From Phaeosaccion multiseriatum (lineage: Eukaryota; Ochrophyta, other classes): a stretch of DNA of 64,000 nucleotides. The stretch is from the NCBI GenBank assembly GCA_965112735.1, contig OZ218953.1, positions 62,001 to 126,000 on the forward strand. The letters are read 5' to 3'. A program made the translations under genes and the position numbers. The notes under the pieces are model-generated. The model saw only the letters and a program-made list of their open reading frames with translations, made no database searches and was not told the origin of the DNA. Shown here piece by piece: positions 34,508 through 44,860 of this stretch; position 1 is the stretch's first letter, and each line of letters begins with the position of its first letter.

Positions 34508-37500
34508 ACTGCTTGCTCTTCCCTCTGTCTCTCCGCCTCCGCCGCTATCCTCCTCTCCTCCTCCGCCGCCGCTCTTCTTCTCTCCTCCTCCTCCTCGTCA
34601 CGCCGCCTCTTGTCCTCTCTCCTCCTCGCCACCTCCCGCCGGGCTGCAAACGATCTCACGAGCACCTGCGGCAACAATGCGAGGGGAAGCACAAACATGA
34701 GGGGGGGTGGGGCTTTCCCCGGGGTTCCCGAGGAACGAAGGGCGTCATGGGCGTGATGGGCAAGACGAATGAATCACCTGCATGGCGAGGGCAGCTCTCT
34801 TCATCCTTCCCATGCGGTGCCGCCCCTGCACAGCCCGAGTCAGCGCCTGCAGAGACGAGAGGCACGACACAGAGAGGCACGAGCAGGGGGTTAAGACAGA
34901 CAAGGCTCAGGCCGAAGGGCGGACAAGCACAACACACGCACACACACCTGGATTCGCACGACGGCCTCTTTCTTTCTCTTGAAGAGCTGCCTTGCCAAGT
35001 GGCCCTGCAGCACCTTCTGCACGAGCCTGGCCTTGCTAGCGAGGAGCTGCCCTCTCCGCTCCTCCAGGCTCTCTAGCACGCCGCCTCGGAAATACACCCT
35101 CGACGTGCCGACGCACACGTCAGACCCCGCGCCCTTGCCGGAGCCCTTGGCAGTGCTGAGCAAGCGCTGGAGGATGGCCTGGCACTCCTTGGGCCCGGCA
35201 CCGCTGGAGGGCCTCTTGCCGGCCTGCCCCGCTTCATGCCCCGCTTCATGCCCCGCTTCATGGGCGAGGGCGTGGAAGCGAAACACAAAGACGTCGAAGG
35301 GTAAACGGTTGGGGAACGCCGCGCGGGAGATGCGGATGGCTTCGATGACTCCCGCACACCGCAGCTGCTCCACCATCATCGGGTTGTCCATCAGTGCGCT
35401 GCTCTTGCAAGAGTTGGGCTTGAGGCAGCGCACGTACTGCACCTCCGTCTGCTGCACAGCTGCCATGAGGGCCGACAGCTGCCTCTTGAACTTGCTTGAC
35501 ACGCTCTCCTGCACCAGAGACTTGCCCCGCCCCCGGGGGGAAGGACCAGCTCCTCCTCCTCCTCCTCCGCCCGCCGCCGCCGCCGCTGTTGCTGCTGCTG
35601 CTGAGCCCCCTCCAAAGAAGGCCTTTCTTCCGCTCCCACCTGCTGTCGGCACGAGCGTGCGTCACTGTCAGTGTCTGAACCTTACCCTCACCCTCACGCT
35701 GCCCCTGACTCTCTGACCCTCTGACCTTCACCCTCACGCCCCTCGCCGCGCGCACTCACCCATGGCGAGCACTTTCGGCGTCTGATTGATGCCGTGCGGC
35801 TCCGACGTTTTGCAGAAGATGCGCTGGACGAGGGGCCTCGTGCTTCCCTCGAGCAGGCCCGTGAGGTCGGCGTACAACGTGTCTTTGTTCTTCTCCAAGA
35901 AGCCCGAGCTGTCGTACGTCACCACGCCCTGGAGGGTGGGGAAGGAGGACATATCCGTCGAGTGAGGACATGTGGCAATAAGGCAACAACATATCTCCCT
36001 CCACTCCTCTCTCCCTCCACTCCTCTCTCACTCCTCTTCCCTCTCCCTCCACACCCCTCTCCCTCCACTCCTCTCTCCCTCCACTCCTCTCTCCCTCCAC
36101 TTCTGCCCCCTCACACTGCACACACCGCGTAATGCTTGATGGCAAAGACGGTGCCGCCCCCCCCCCCCGACGAGCGCTTGTCGGCCACGAAATACGAATT
36201 AGTGCCGTGCGCTTTGTGCAGCTTGGAGGTGAAGCTCTCGTCGGAGGAGCGCGGCAACATGCCCTGCTCGTTGAGGATTGCGAGCACCCCGGTGTGGCTG
36301 AGGAGGGGTGGCGGGGAGGGGCAAGGCAAGCGGGCGGGGAGGGGCGGGCGGTGGAGGAAGGGTTGTTACCTTTCTGTGCAAGCGTGCGCACGAGGCGACA
36401 CAAGCGACGACTAAGGCTTTGCTGACATACGACTAAGGCTTTGCTGACATGTGGCTCTGGCCAGACCACTCACTTGGCCTCGATGAGCAGGAGGATGTCG
36501 GCGTTGTCTTTGAAGTCAATGTCTGCCCACGCCAGGCCCTCGGAGCGGTACTCCTCTTGGACAGACGAGAAAGTGTCCGAGCAGAACTTCTGCTGCAGCT
36601 TCTCGTTGGCGTAGTTGATGCACAGCTGAGGGGGGAGGCAGTCAGCACTTGGGCTCAGGAGATTCCGCGACAGAAGGCAAGGCAATAGCCGTGGGGGGGG
36701 GGGGGGGGGGGGGCAGTCGACGCACGTACTCGAAGAAGCTATTGAAGAAGAAGCTAGTGGTGAGAAGGGTACACATACACGCACGCACGCACGCACACAC
36801 ACAACTTGACTGCCTTACTGCCTTGTGTCTTACCTGCTCGAAGCTGTTGGTGAGGAAGCTCTCGAAGCCGAAGATGTCGAGCAAGCTGATGGTGCCGTGC
36901 ACGTCGCTCTGAGTCCCGTGCGCCGTGCTCTCATTGATCCTGTCCACGAGCCAGCTGAACAGGCGGAAGTAAAGCTCCTTGGCCAGCCCGTCCCGTCCGT
37001 TGATCGCCACGTGCGGGGCCAGCGGCACGGAGAAGGTCTCGTGCTGAGTGGCCATGCTGCGGTGGCACAGCGCCTTGCGGAGAGCGTCCTCTCCGATGCC
37101 CAGCACCTGCACACGTGCATGCAGCGGAGGAGCGTCAAGGTGCGTCCATTGAATTCATTCCAAATCTCTCTCTGTCCATTGAATTGATTCCAAATCTCTC
37201 TCTGTCACTCTCTGCCACTCTCTGCCACCCACGCACCTGGGCCGGCTTGACCAGCGCCGCTCCGTCCTGTACCCTGGAGCCCTCTTGCCCGCCCTCCGCC
37301 TCGGCCGCCTCAAGCCCCACCGTCCCGAGCAGGAGCACCCCCGCCAGGCCCAGGAACATGTCCTCCACAGTGCCGCAGTCAAGCCCGATGGAGTACAGCG
37401 CAGATAGCGTCAGCTGCGGGAGGTTTCGATGGAGTTGGGGGCGGGGGTCAGGGAGGCGACATTGTTTTGTGTTGGTCCAATGCCCATGCCCATATGCCCT

Positions 37501-38193
37501 GCTGCTGCTTCTCACCTGAAACCTCTCGGCGTCACTCTTTCCTTCGATGACATACGTCTCGTCCCCGCCCACCCCTGTGGCGGCGAAGTCCGTCCGAGTC
37601 TTACCGCCCACCCCCCAGCGCTCCTTCTCCTTGTCGGGGGCGGCGAGGAGCTGAGTAGGGCGAGGGCGAGCCGCAGAACAGAGGCGCAGCAGTGAATGAG
37701 GGGGATGAGTGGGGGAGCGAGGGGGAAGCGAAGAGCGGCCGAAGGTTGCGGTTGAGCTTGAAGGGGTTGGTTGGGCAAGGAGGCATAGACCCGGCAAGCA
37801 GCCCTCTTTATCATTTCTTCTCTCCTCCTCTCCTTCCGTCCTCCCTCCCCCTTCCTTCCTTCCTCCCTCCCTCACCTGGTAGAATATGTGGTATCCTCTC
37901 TCGCCCGGGCTGTGCGTCGCCACGCGCACCTTCTCGAGCAGGTAGGTGTTGATTGTGGAGCCGAGCAGCTTGCCCGTGCCTGGCATGCACAGAGGGGAAG
38001 GGGGGAGGGGAGGGAGGAGGGAGGGTTGCCATTAGGCCGAAGTTGCTTCTTGCGGCCTCAATGGCGTGCCCTCTCTCACCGCTGAACTGCAACTCCGTGA
38101 ACTTCCCAAAGCGCGAGCTGTTGTCATTCCTCACTGTCTTGGCGTTTCCAAATGCCTCGAGCAGCGGGTGCGTGATAACCACCCTTTCGGTCA

Positions 38194-38227
<34 letters not shown>

Positions 38228-39413
38228 ACTTTTCTCTTCTTCCGTCCCTCTCCTGCGCTCCGTTTGCGCGGCAATGAAGGCCAGGTGGTTGAGTAGAATT
38301 TTCACCTTTTGTAGAGATTAATAGCGGCGAGATTGAATGGGTTGATGAAGAAAGAGTGAGATTGAATGGGTTGATGAAGAAAGAGTGGCTACGACAATCA
38401 CAGAGGAGGGAGGAGGGGCGTTCAGCGGCTTCGGAGAAGGAGAGGGCAGGCTCACCGTCTCCGTCTTTCCAGCACCGCTCTCTCCAGAAACGAGGATGCT
38501 CTGATTGCTGCCTCGCTCCCTGAGGCCTCTAAAGGCCGCCGCGGATATCTCAAACACGTGGGCAGGGAGGTCACGGCTGGCGACGGCCTCTGCGTAAGAC
38601 CTGCGCAGGTCATCGCTGTAGATGTCAAGCCACTGGAAAGGATTCACCGCTATACAAATGTCCCCCGTCTGGGGCAGTTGAGGAAGGGAGGAAGAAGGAG
38701 GAAAGGAGGGAAGGAGGAAGAGACAAGGAGAGAGGGAGAAAGAGACTGGGTTACTTTTTGCAGTAGCACAAAGATCTTACGTTGCCACTTGGGAGCGAAA
38801 GCAGTCTACAGGAGAGAGGGAAGGATGAAAGGAAGGGGGAAGGGAGGGAGGGAGGGAGCGAGGGAGGGAGGAAGGAAGGGAAGGAGCGAGGGAGAGAGGG
38901 CGGGAGGGAGGGAGGGAGGGAGAGAGGGAGGGAGGGAGGGAGGGAGGGGGGGAGGGGGGGGGGGATGAAGGATACTGACCCGAGTATACGGCATGTTGGC
39001 GAAGAATCTCGCTCGTAAGTTCCATAAGATAGCCGGCTCGTGGAGATAGCTGAGGGAGCACATGTCCTCGGTTCCACAAGGGGACAAGGTGTTCTGGTGG
39101 GGGGTCGGGGGGGGGGGGGGGCAGTCAGGGCGGTCGAGAGACAGAAAAGGTGTGCCAGGGGCGTTCATCTCTGGCGCTTGGGCCTCACCTGAAGCGGCAA
39201 GGAAGTCAGGCCAACGCTCGAAAAGGCCTCGTCTCGTAGGTCCACCTCCACCTCTCCGGCCTGCTCCGGCATGCACCTCCCATCCCCTCTCTCAACTCTG
39301 ACGCCAAATCGAAAACCATCGCCGAAGGACTTGGTCACGGTTCCTCTCGCCCAGGCGACAACCGGATCGGGAATAAAAACCTGCTGCCCCTTGAGCTCGC
39401 CCCCGTCTTGCAT
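31938..39413 (-). CDS. Unconventional myosin with C-terminal tubby domain, 1,457 aa
   Basis: Nineteen exons: 39413-39189, 39093-38980, 38668-38456, 38305-38080, 37979-37876, 37650-37516, 37413-37237, 37106-36834, 36625-36474, 36297-36126, 35928-35760, 35639-34948, 34846-34778, 34665-33835, 33655-33370, 33240-32999, 32470-32342, 32181-32104, 32024-31938; all phases fit (4,374 nt). The motor has an N-terminal SH3-like segment, P-loop [10 protein letters not shown], switch [11 protein letters not shown], switch II DIFGFE and the RCLKPN actin-site helix. Basic IQ-like helices follow ([20 protein letters not shown]), then about 60 residues of E/R-rich helix, then a disordered linker. From about residue 1,210 a tubby C-terminal domain is recognisable: [55 protein letters not shown] and a final FTMDF..PL..LQAFAI. 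Tubby domains bind phosphoinositides and carry cargo into cilia. The donor at 32998 is the weakest junction. Confidence 0.9.
33665..33820. repeat. Copies of the 15-bp motif inside a myosin-tubby intron
   Basis: The intron 33656-33834 carries one copy at 33665-33679 and two tandem copies at 33791-33805 and 33806-33820 (agttggtgatacagc, acttggtggtacagc), next to a short CAG run. These are outside coding sequence, so the motif is not a protein feature. Confidence 0.85.
38816..38964 (-). repeat. GGGA/GGAA microsatellite in myosin intron 2
   Basis: Nearly pure purine run of agggaggg and aaggaagg units between exons 2 and 3 of the myosin gene. Confidence 0.9.
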
Positions 39414-39612
39414 GATGAGGATGAGCTGCTCGGAAGCTCAATTATATGGTATATATCCACCCTCCCCTCGCCTACAATGTAAGTTGCAACGGTTTTGTCC
39501 GGCGGCAGGATTATCGCGGCAGGGCCGGTTGGTTCTCGCGCCAAATCCAGCGTTAAACACTTCCAATAAAGATTAAAAGACGAGAGAAGACAAGATATAA
39601 AGGAACAGCAAC
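39414..39612. promoter_or_regulatory. Shared upstream region of myosin-tubby and GST copy 1
   Basis: 199 bp separate the divergent start codons. The last 50 bp before the GST ATG (gacaagatataaaggaacag) resemble the region before GST copy 2 (gaagacaagacaaaaggagcag), so the GST promoter was duplicated with the gene. The gatataaag string looks TATA-like but its function is unproven. Confidence 0.45.
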
Positions 39613-40508
39613 ATGCCGTCGCACAAGTTAATTTATGTAAGAGGGAGACTGAAAGAAGAGGGAGTATAGAGGAGGAAGGAGGATGAGGGGGATAAAACGG
39701 GGCAAAATAATCTTTCGTCCCGCCTGTTCCTCTGCCTAAATACCTCCTGCCGCTGTTCCAACCCTAACCCTTCCTCTAACCTCCGTGCTCTTCCTTCCAT
39801 ACTTCCCGATCAATGGCATGGATCTAGCTACCCGCCCAACCCTAAGTCTAAAATTGCTTCTCGTGGCACCAGTTCCCTATCAATGGTAGGGGCCTACCCG
39901 TCCGCTTGTTGGCGCACGTGGCCGGTATTGAGCTGAAGAACGACATCGTCGGACCTGCCGACTTTGGCAAAGCCAGGACGACCTATCCGTACGGACAACT
40001 CCCCCTACTCGACGTGACAGCGGAGGACGGCACCACCACCCAGATCGCCCAGACCTCAACGATTCTTCGCTACATCGCCCGCAAGGCCGGATCCCCCACG
40101 TACCCTACGGACTTGGTTGCGGCCGCCAAGGTCGATGAGCTCTTGCAGGCTTTGGACGAACCTCTTGCAGGACTGTCAGCCACTTGTGGTGGAACGCACA
40201 TGAACGAAGAGGAAAAGAAGGCGGCCCGTGAGGCCATTTTGGCGGGGCCTTTCGCGAAGTGGATGCCGGCCATTGAGAAGCGCATCGCGTCCTATGGAGG
40301 GCCATACGCATGTGGAGAACAAGTAACGCTGGTCGACTTCAACATCGAGATGTTTATCCGCAACCTGCAGGATGGGACCATCGACCATGTCCCCGCGTCG
40401 ATCCTGGAGCCTTTCGAGAACATCCTCGCCTCCAACAAGGCCTTCCGAGCGGTGCCCGCCGTGGCCCAGTACCTGAAGGAGCTCGCAGACGCGACACGCA
40501 AGATCTGA
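39613..40508 (+). CDS. Glutathione S-transferase, sigma-like, copy 1, 219 aa
   Basis: Exons 39613-39636 and 39873-40508 give 219 residues, the usual cytosolic GST length. The first exon encodes only MPSHKLIY; joined to FPINGRGLPVRLLAHVAGIE it forms the glutathione-binding thioredoxin fold with the catalytic Tyr (KLIYF). PYGQLPLL and QTSTILRYIAR are the cis-Pro and glutathione-contact motifs. The C-terminal helical domain follows and the protein ends in TRKI. The class is judged from the Tyr and overall motifs (sigma/alpha-like). It would conjugate glutathione to electrophiles or act as an isomerase; the substrate is unknown. Inside the intron at 39801-39821 a degenerate copy of the exon-2 start occurs, with an early stop. 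See copy 2 at 44055. Confidence 0.9.
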
Positions 40509-40725
40509 TTCCACATGCGACTAAAGAGCGTTTTATAGATAGCAACTTACTCAATTAGGAAAAAAATGAGAAGAGATCAACATGGATACAGAGAGCGACG
40601 GACCTTCCCCCCAAAGGAAGGCATGTGTTGATGGGCTGCTGTTTGGGGCTCGTTGGTCTCCACTGTGGAGCGAGTATTGTAACGGTCGAGTTTGGCTCCA
40701 AGTGGACCAAAAGCCTAGGCCTAGG

Positions 40726-43700
40726 CTAGAGGGGACGCACGCCGCCCGGCCGTGCAGCTCTGGGCCCTGAGCTAGGGCCTCTCCCTCTGTGCGCCCCCCC
40801 CTCCTGGCGACTGCTCAGCACGTAGGACACTCGCGCAAGCGCGGGGGCTGCCCCGGACACGGAACTGAAGCCCAAACTGTCAGTACAGGAGGAGGCCGGG
40901 GGCGCCTCCTGAAACGCCCCCGGCCCAGCCTCCAGCAAGACGCCTCCCTGCCCGTGGCCCTGCCCCTGCCTGTATGCCTGCAAATGGACGCCGTTCTTGC
41001 TCTGCGCAGGGAGGGAGGAGAGCCACGTCTTGTCCGGCGGCGGCGTCTGCGTGGCGGTGGAGGCCTTCGAGGCCTTTGCACATGGCAGTGGATGCAGCGC
41101 GGCGGTCGCTGCCGTTCGTGCGTCCTCGTCTCCATCATCTTCCTCTTCGTCTTCGTCGTCGTCCTCCTTCTCCTCCTCCTCTCCCTCTTCGGCGTCCTCC
41201 TGCTCCTTCTCCTTCTTGCCCTTGCCCTTGCCTCCGTTGCTACAACTCTTTTGGTCCCTCACTCGTCGGAGGTCCTTCCCCCCCGGGCCGGCGAGCAGCC
41301 TGGCCTGCCCCTCCTGCCAGCGGCGCACCCCCCTGGCCAGCCTCGTGCACATCGCCCTCCTGAGCTTGGCCGCCCTCTGTATCCGCTCCAATGTGTGGTC
41401 CTGCCGCAGCATGTCCACAGCCTCAGCGGACGCCTCGTCTCCGCCCTCCTCTCCCCCCTCGGAGTCGTCGTCCTCCCCCTTGGGAGCTCCTTCCTCCTCT
41501 CCGACGTCCTGCCCGCTCCTCCCTCTCCGCCGTTCAAGGTCCTGACACCGCCCATCGCTGGTCCCTTTGGCGCCCTCTGACCTGCCTGTCCCGCCGCACG
41601 CTCCGTTCTCTCCATCTTGCCCCCCGCCCTCCCCCTCCCACAGTATCTGCGGTGCTCCCTGCCCCTTCCCCTGCTGACGTATGCCCAATACGCGCACGTT
41701 GGTCTGCTCGTCGCGCACCATGCTGAGCACCTCGCTCACGAGGCCCGCCACGAGCTTGTTCTTCCTCTGCGAGGCCTCCGTGAGCCTCCTCAGTCCCTCC
41801 CCCCTGGCCTGACATACCGCCCCCCTCCTGGCTGCCTCCCTGTGCAGCGCCGCCCGTGCCCTTCGCAGCTCTTCAACCGCGCGGCGCAGAGCCGCCAGGG
41901 ACTCAAAGGAGAGCGCGTCACGCCCTAGCAGCGCACTGGCACTCACACTGGACGTCATCTCCGACCCCGCGAGGGAGCAGTCACCCCCTGCCTCCCCTCC
42001 TTCCCCTGCGCTGGCCGCACCCCTTCCCCAGACACCCCCCCCTGTTGCTACCCCCTTCCGTGCCCCTGCCCATGCCATGTCCTCAGCGAGAGGGTCGGAC
42101 GACGCTCCCTCCCCCCCCGCGCTCTCCCCCTCTCCGCCTCCGCCGCCGTGCCTCCCCACCGCCGCCACCGCTGCCGCCTCAATCTCCTGTGCGAGGGCCT
42201 CCCCCAGTGCGGCGAGTGTAGAGGCCTCCCGAGTGGCGGAGGCCTCCGAGCGGCTCAGCTCCTCGCTCAGGCCCACGCTGGTCTGGCGGTAGTCCTGGAT
42301 GCGCTTGGTCAAGCTCTGCTCCAGCACATCGGAGATGCCGAGCTCGTGCCGTAGGAGGGCGTTCGATTCCGTGAGGCGCTCCACCTGCCGCATGAGGGAC
42401 ATGGCTTTCTTGCTCGTCTTTCCAACGGCAGCGTGCAGCTTGAGGTTGGCCTCGGCGGTCCGTTTGGTTGTGTTCATGAGCTCGCCCTGGGCAAAGGGGC
42501 CGACAGGAGGCGAATGACGGAAGGGGCGACAGGGAAGAGGGACAGCAAGGGCTTAGGAGGGAGAGGACCAAAGAGAGGATCAAATGCAAGTCAACACGAT
42601 GGGCGAGGAGGGCGAGGGGGGAGGAGGACGGGCACAGAGGGAAGGGGGAAGGGGGAAGGGGAGGGAGGAACGTCCACGAGAGAGCCCTCGTGGCCGGTCC
42701 GTGTCGGCAGCCAAAGCTTCAGCTCCTCCAGGCCCGTCTTCACGGAATTCCCCATATTATCCAGCGAGGGAAGCCTCCTCTGCATTCATTCTGTATCCCC
42801 TCCAGCCCCACCCACTACTCTCTCCCCCTCACCTCCTCCAGCGAGAGCATCTTCCTCTGCATATCCTCGAGGTTCTCCTCAAGCCTCTCCCGCAGCAGCG
42901 TCTTCTCCTTGACCTTCCTGCGCTGGTCTGCGAGCATCTCCTCGTGAAAGGCCGCCTCCCTCTTGGCCAGCAAGCTGGTGAGGCGTGCCGTTTCGGAGTC
43001 CACCTCGTGCTTGCGCTCCCCAATGTCCTTGTGCGCCTTGACCCACTCCTTCAGCTCCTGCCCGTCAGTCAGGGCAGTGGCCACAGGGAGAGACAGGCAA
43101 GACAGGACAGGGGGCTAAGTCAGCCTTGCAGCGGAGAGAGACAAGCATAACGAGAGTCACGGAGAGGGCCGCTCACGTATGACACGCCCCTGCCAGTGCC
43201 TTGGTCGGAATGATGCGGCCTCAGCCCCACGCACCTCTATGCGGGCCAGGAGGGGCTCGCTCTCGCGCTGCCGCCCCTCCTCCATCTCCTCCAGAACTTC
43301 TTCGTACATCTACCGCCACCACCAGGAGGGAGGGAGCACAAAAGGGGGCGGGTCGGGCACGTCAGAGGAGAGACACTTTTGGCGAGGAGGGAACACGAGG
43401 CCGGCTCAGGCATCGTCTCCCTCTCTTGTGCCCTCGACAGCCTCTACCCTCTTCCCCACTGACCTTGACCATCCTATCGGTATCTGTGGCCTCCGCCATG
43501 TCCTGCCTCTCCAGTTCGGAGATGACGTCGTAGTTGTCGTCCAGCTTCTTCTGCAGGTAGTAGTACACGTCGCCCTGGTCTGCCTTTTTGCCCTCCACGG
43601 CCTTCTCGAACAAGGCCGTTCTCTGGTTAATTTCCCGCACCGACGTCTCGGTCCTGTCCAAGTGTTCTTGCAGCTCCTCCTTGCTGCACGTTGTCAAGTC

Positions 43701-43883
43701 CACCCCCCTCCACTCCTCCTCCTCGTCGATTTCGTCGCCATCCTCCCCACCGTCTTCCTCGTCTCCCCCCCCCCGCCCCCTCCGCTCTCCCCGCAGCACG
43801 TCGTCCAGGTGCTTGTCTCGCTCTCGGGTCGCTCCCCTTCTCGGCCTCCAGAACTCCAGTTGAGGGTGCTCTGTGCATTCCAT
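40726..43883 (-). CDS. Coiled-coil protein, possibly basal-body/ciliary (BBOF1/DUF4515-like), about 838 aa
   Basis: Exons 43883-43464, 43309-43235, 43057-42833, about 42779-42744, and 42486-40726. Exons 1-3 and 5 are secure in phase 0. The end of exon 4 is uncertain: TCC|GTGAAG at 42743 is the best in-phase donor. Residues about 50-480 are long charged coiled coils (LQEHLDRTETSVREINQRTA, KLDDNYDVISELERQD, RREAAFHEEMLADQRRKVKE-type heptads). The last about 450 residues are Gly/Ser-rich with acidic and basic low-complexity runs. The order of helices is reminiscent of BBOF1/CCDC176 proteins that orient basal bodies, but no diagnostic motif proves it. It is enclosed by the two GST copies on the other strand and is divergent from copy 2 with 171 bp between starts. 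Confidence 0.65.
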
Positions 43884-44054
43884 GCTATCTAGTGTGTTTT
43901 TTGCGGGAAGGGCCGGGCCAAAAAGAAGAAAAAAATGTAACTGTATTCGGGTGCCATCTCAATGATCATCAATGTTCCTCACCTTCCCTCACAACAACAA
44001 AGACACACAGAGAATAAAAAATATCGACGAAGACAAGACAAAAGGAGCAGCACC
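43884..44054. promoter_or_regulatory. Shared upstream region of coiled-coil gene and GST copy 2
   Basis: 171 bp between the divergent start codons, AT-richer than its surroundings (agagaataaaaaatatcgac). The GST-proximal half resembles the same position before copy 1. Confidence 0.45.
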
Positions 44055-44860
44055 ATGACTTCGCACAAGCTGACTTATGTAAGAGACAGGGAGACATATT
44101 GTGACAGCGAAGAGGAAGCACGGGGATGAAAACGGGACAAAATAATCATTCGTCCCGCCTGTTCCTCCGCCTGTCTCCTGCCGCCGTTCCCACCCTAACC
44201 CGATCCCTCAACCCCTTGCTCTTCCGCCTGTAGTTCCCTATCAATGGCAGGGGCCTCCCTGTCCGCCTTTTAGCCCATGTGGCTGGCCTGGAGCTGGAGA
44301 ACGACACCGTCGCATTTCAAGACTTCCCCGAGGCGAGGAAGAGCTACCCGTACGGACAACTCCCCCTACTCGACGTGACAGCGGAGGACGGCACCACCAC
44401 CCAGATCGCCCAGACCTCAACGATTCTTCGCTACATCGCCCGCAAGGCCGGATCCTCCACATACCCTGCGGACTTGGTTGAGGCGGCCAAGGTCGATGAG
44501 CTCTTGCAGGCTCTGGAGGAGCCTTTCGCGGGCCTCGGACAGACGTCGAGCTTGGGGGAAGAGGAAAAGAAGGCGGCCCGTGAGGCCATTTTGGCGGGGC
44601 CTTTCGCGAGGTGGATGCCGGCCATTGAGGAGCGCGTCGCGTCCTATGGAGGGCCCTATGCTTGTGGAGAACAAGTGACACTGGCAGATTTCAGCATCGA
44701 GATGTTTGTCCGAAACGTGGAGAGTGGGAACCTCGACCATATCCCCGCGTCGGTCCTGGAGCCTTTCGAGAACATCCTCGCCTCCAACAAGGCCTTCCGA
44801 GCGGTGCCCGCCGTGGCCCAGTACCTGAAGGAGCTTGCAGACGGGACACGCAAGATCTGA
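44055..44860 (+). CDS. Glutathione S-transferase, sigma-like, copy 2, 216 aa
   Basis: Exons 44055-44078 and 44234-44860 give 216 residues with the same layout as copy 1: an eight-residue first exon (MTSHKLTY), the catalytic Tyr before FPINGRGLPVRLLAHVAG, PYGQLPLL, QTSTILRYIAR and the C-terminal TRKI. It differs from copy 1 in blocks (for example FQDFPEARKS against PADFGKARTT, and the segment near residue 105) but is identical over other blocks at DNA level. The 3' flank (gattccacatgcgactaaa) is also shared, so the duplication included untranslated sequence. The two copies lie in the same orientation about 4.4 kb apart. Confidence 0.9.

Noticed and set aside
38816-38964. Possible CRISPR-like array
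   Set aside because: Simple purine microsatellite without spacers, in an intron of a eukaryotic gene.
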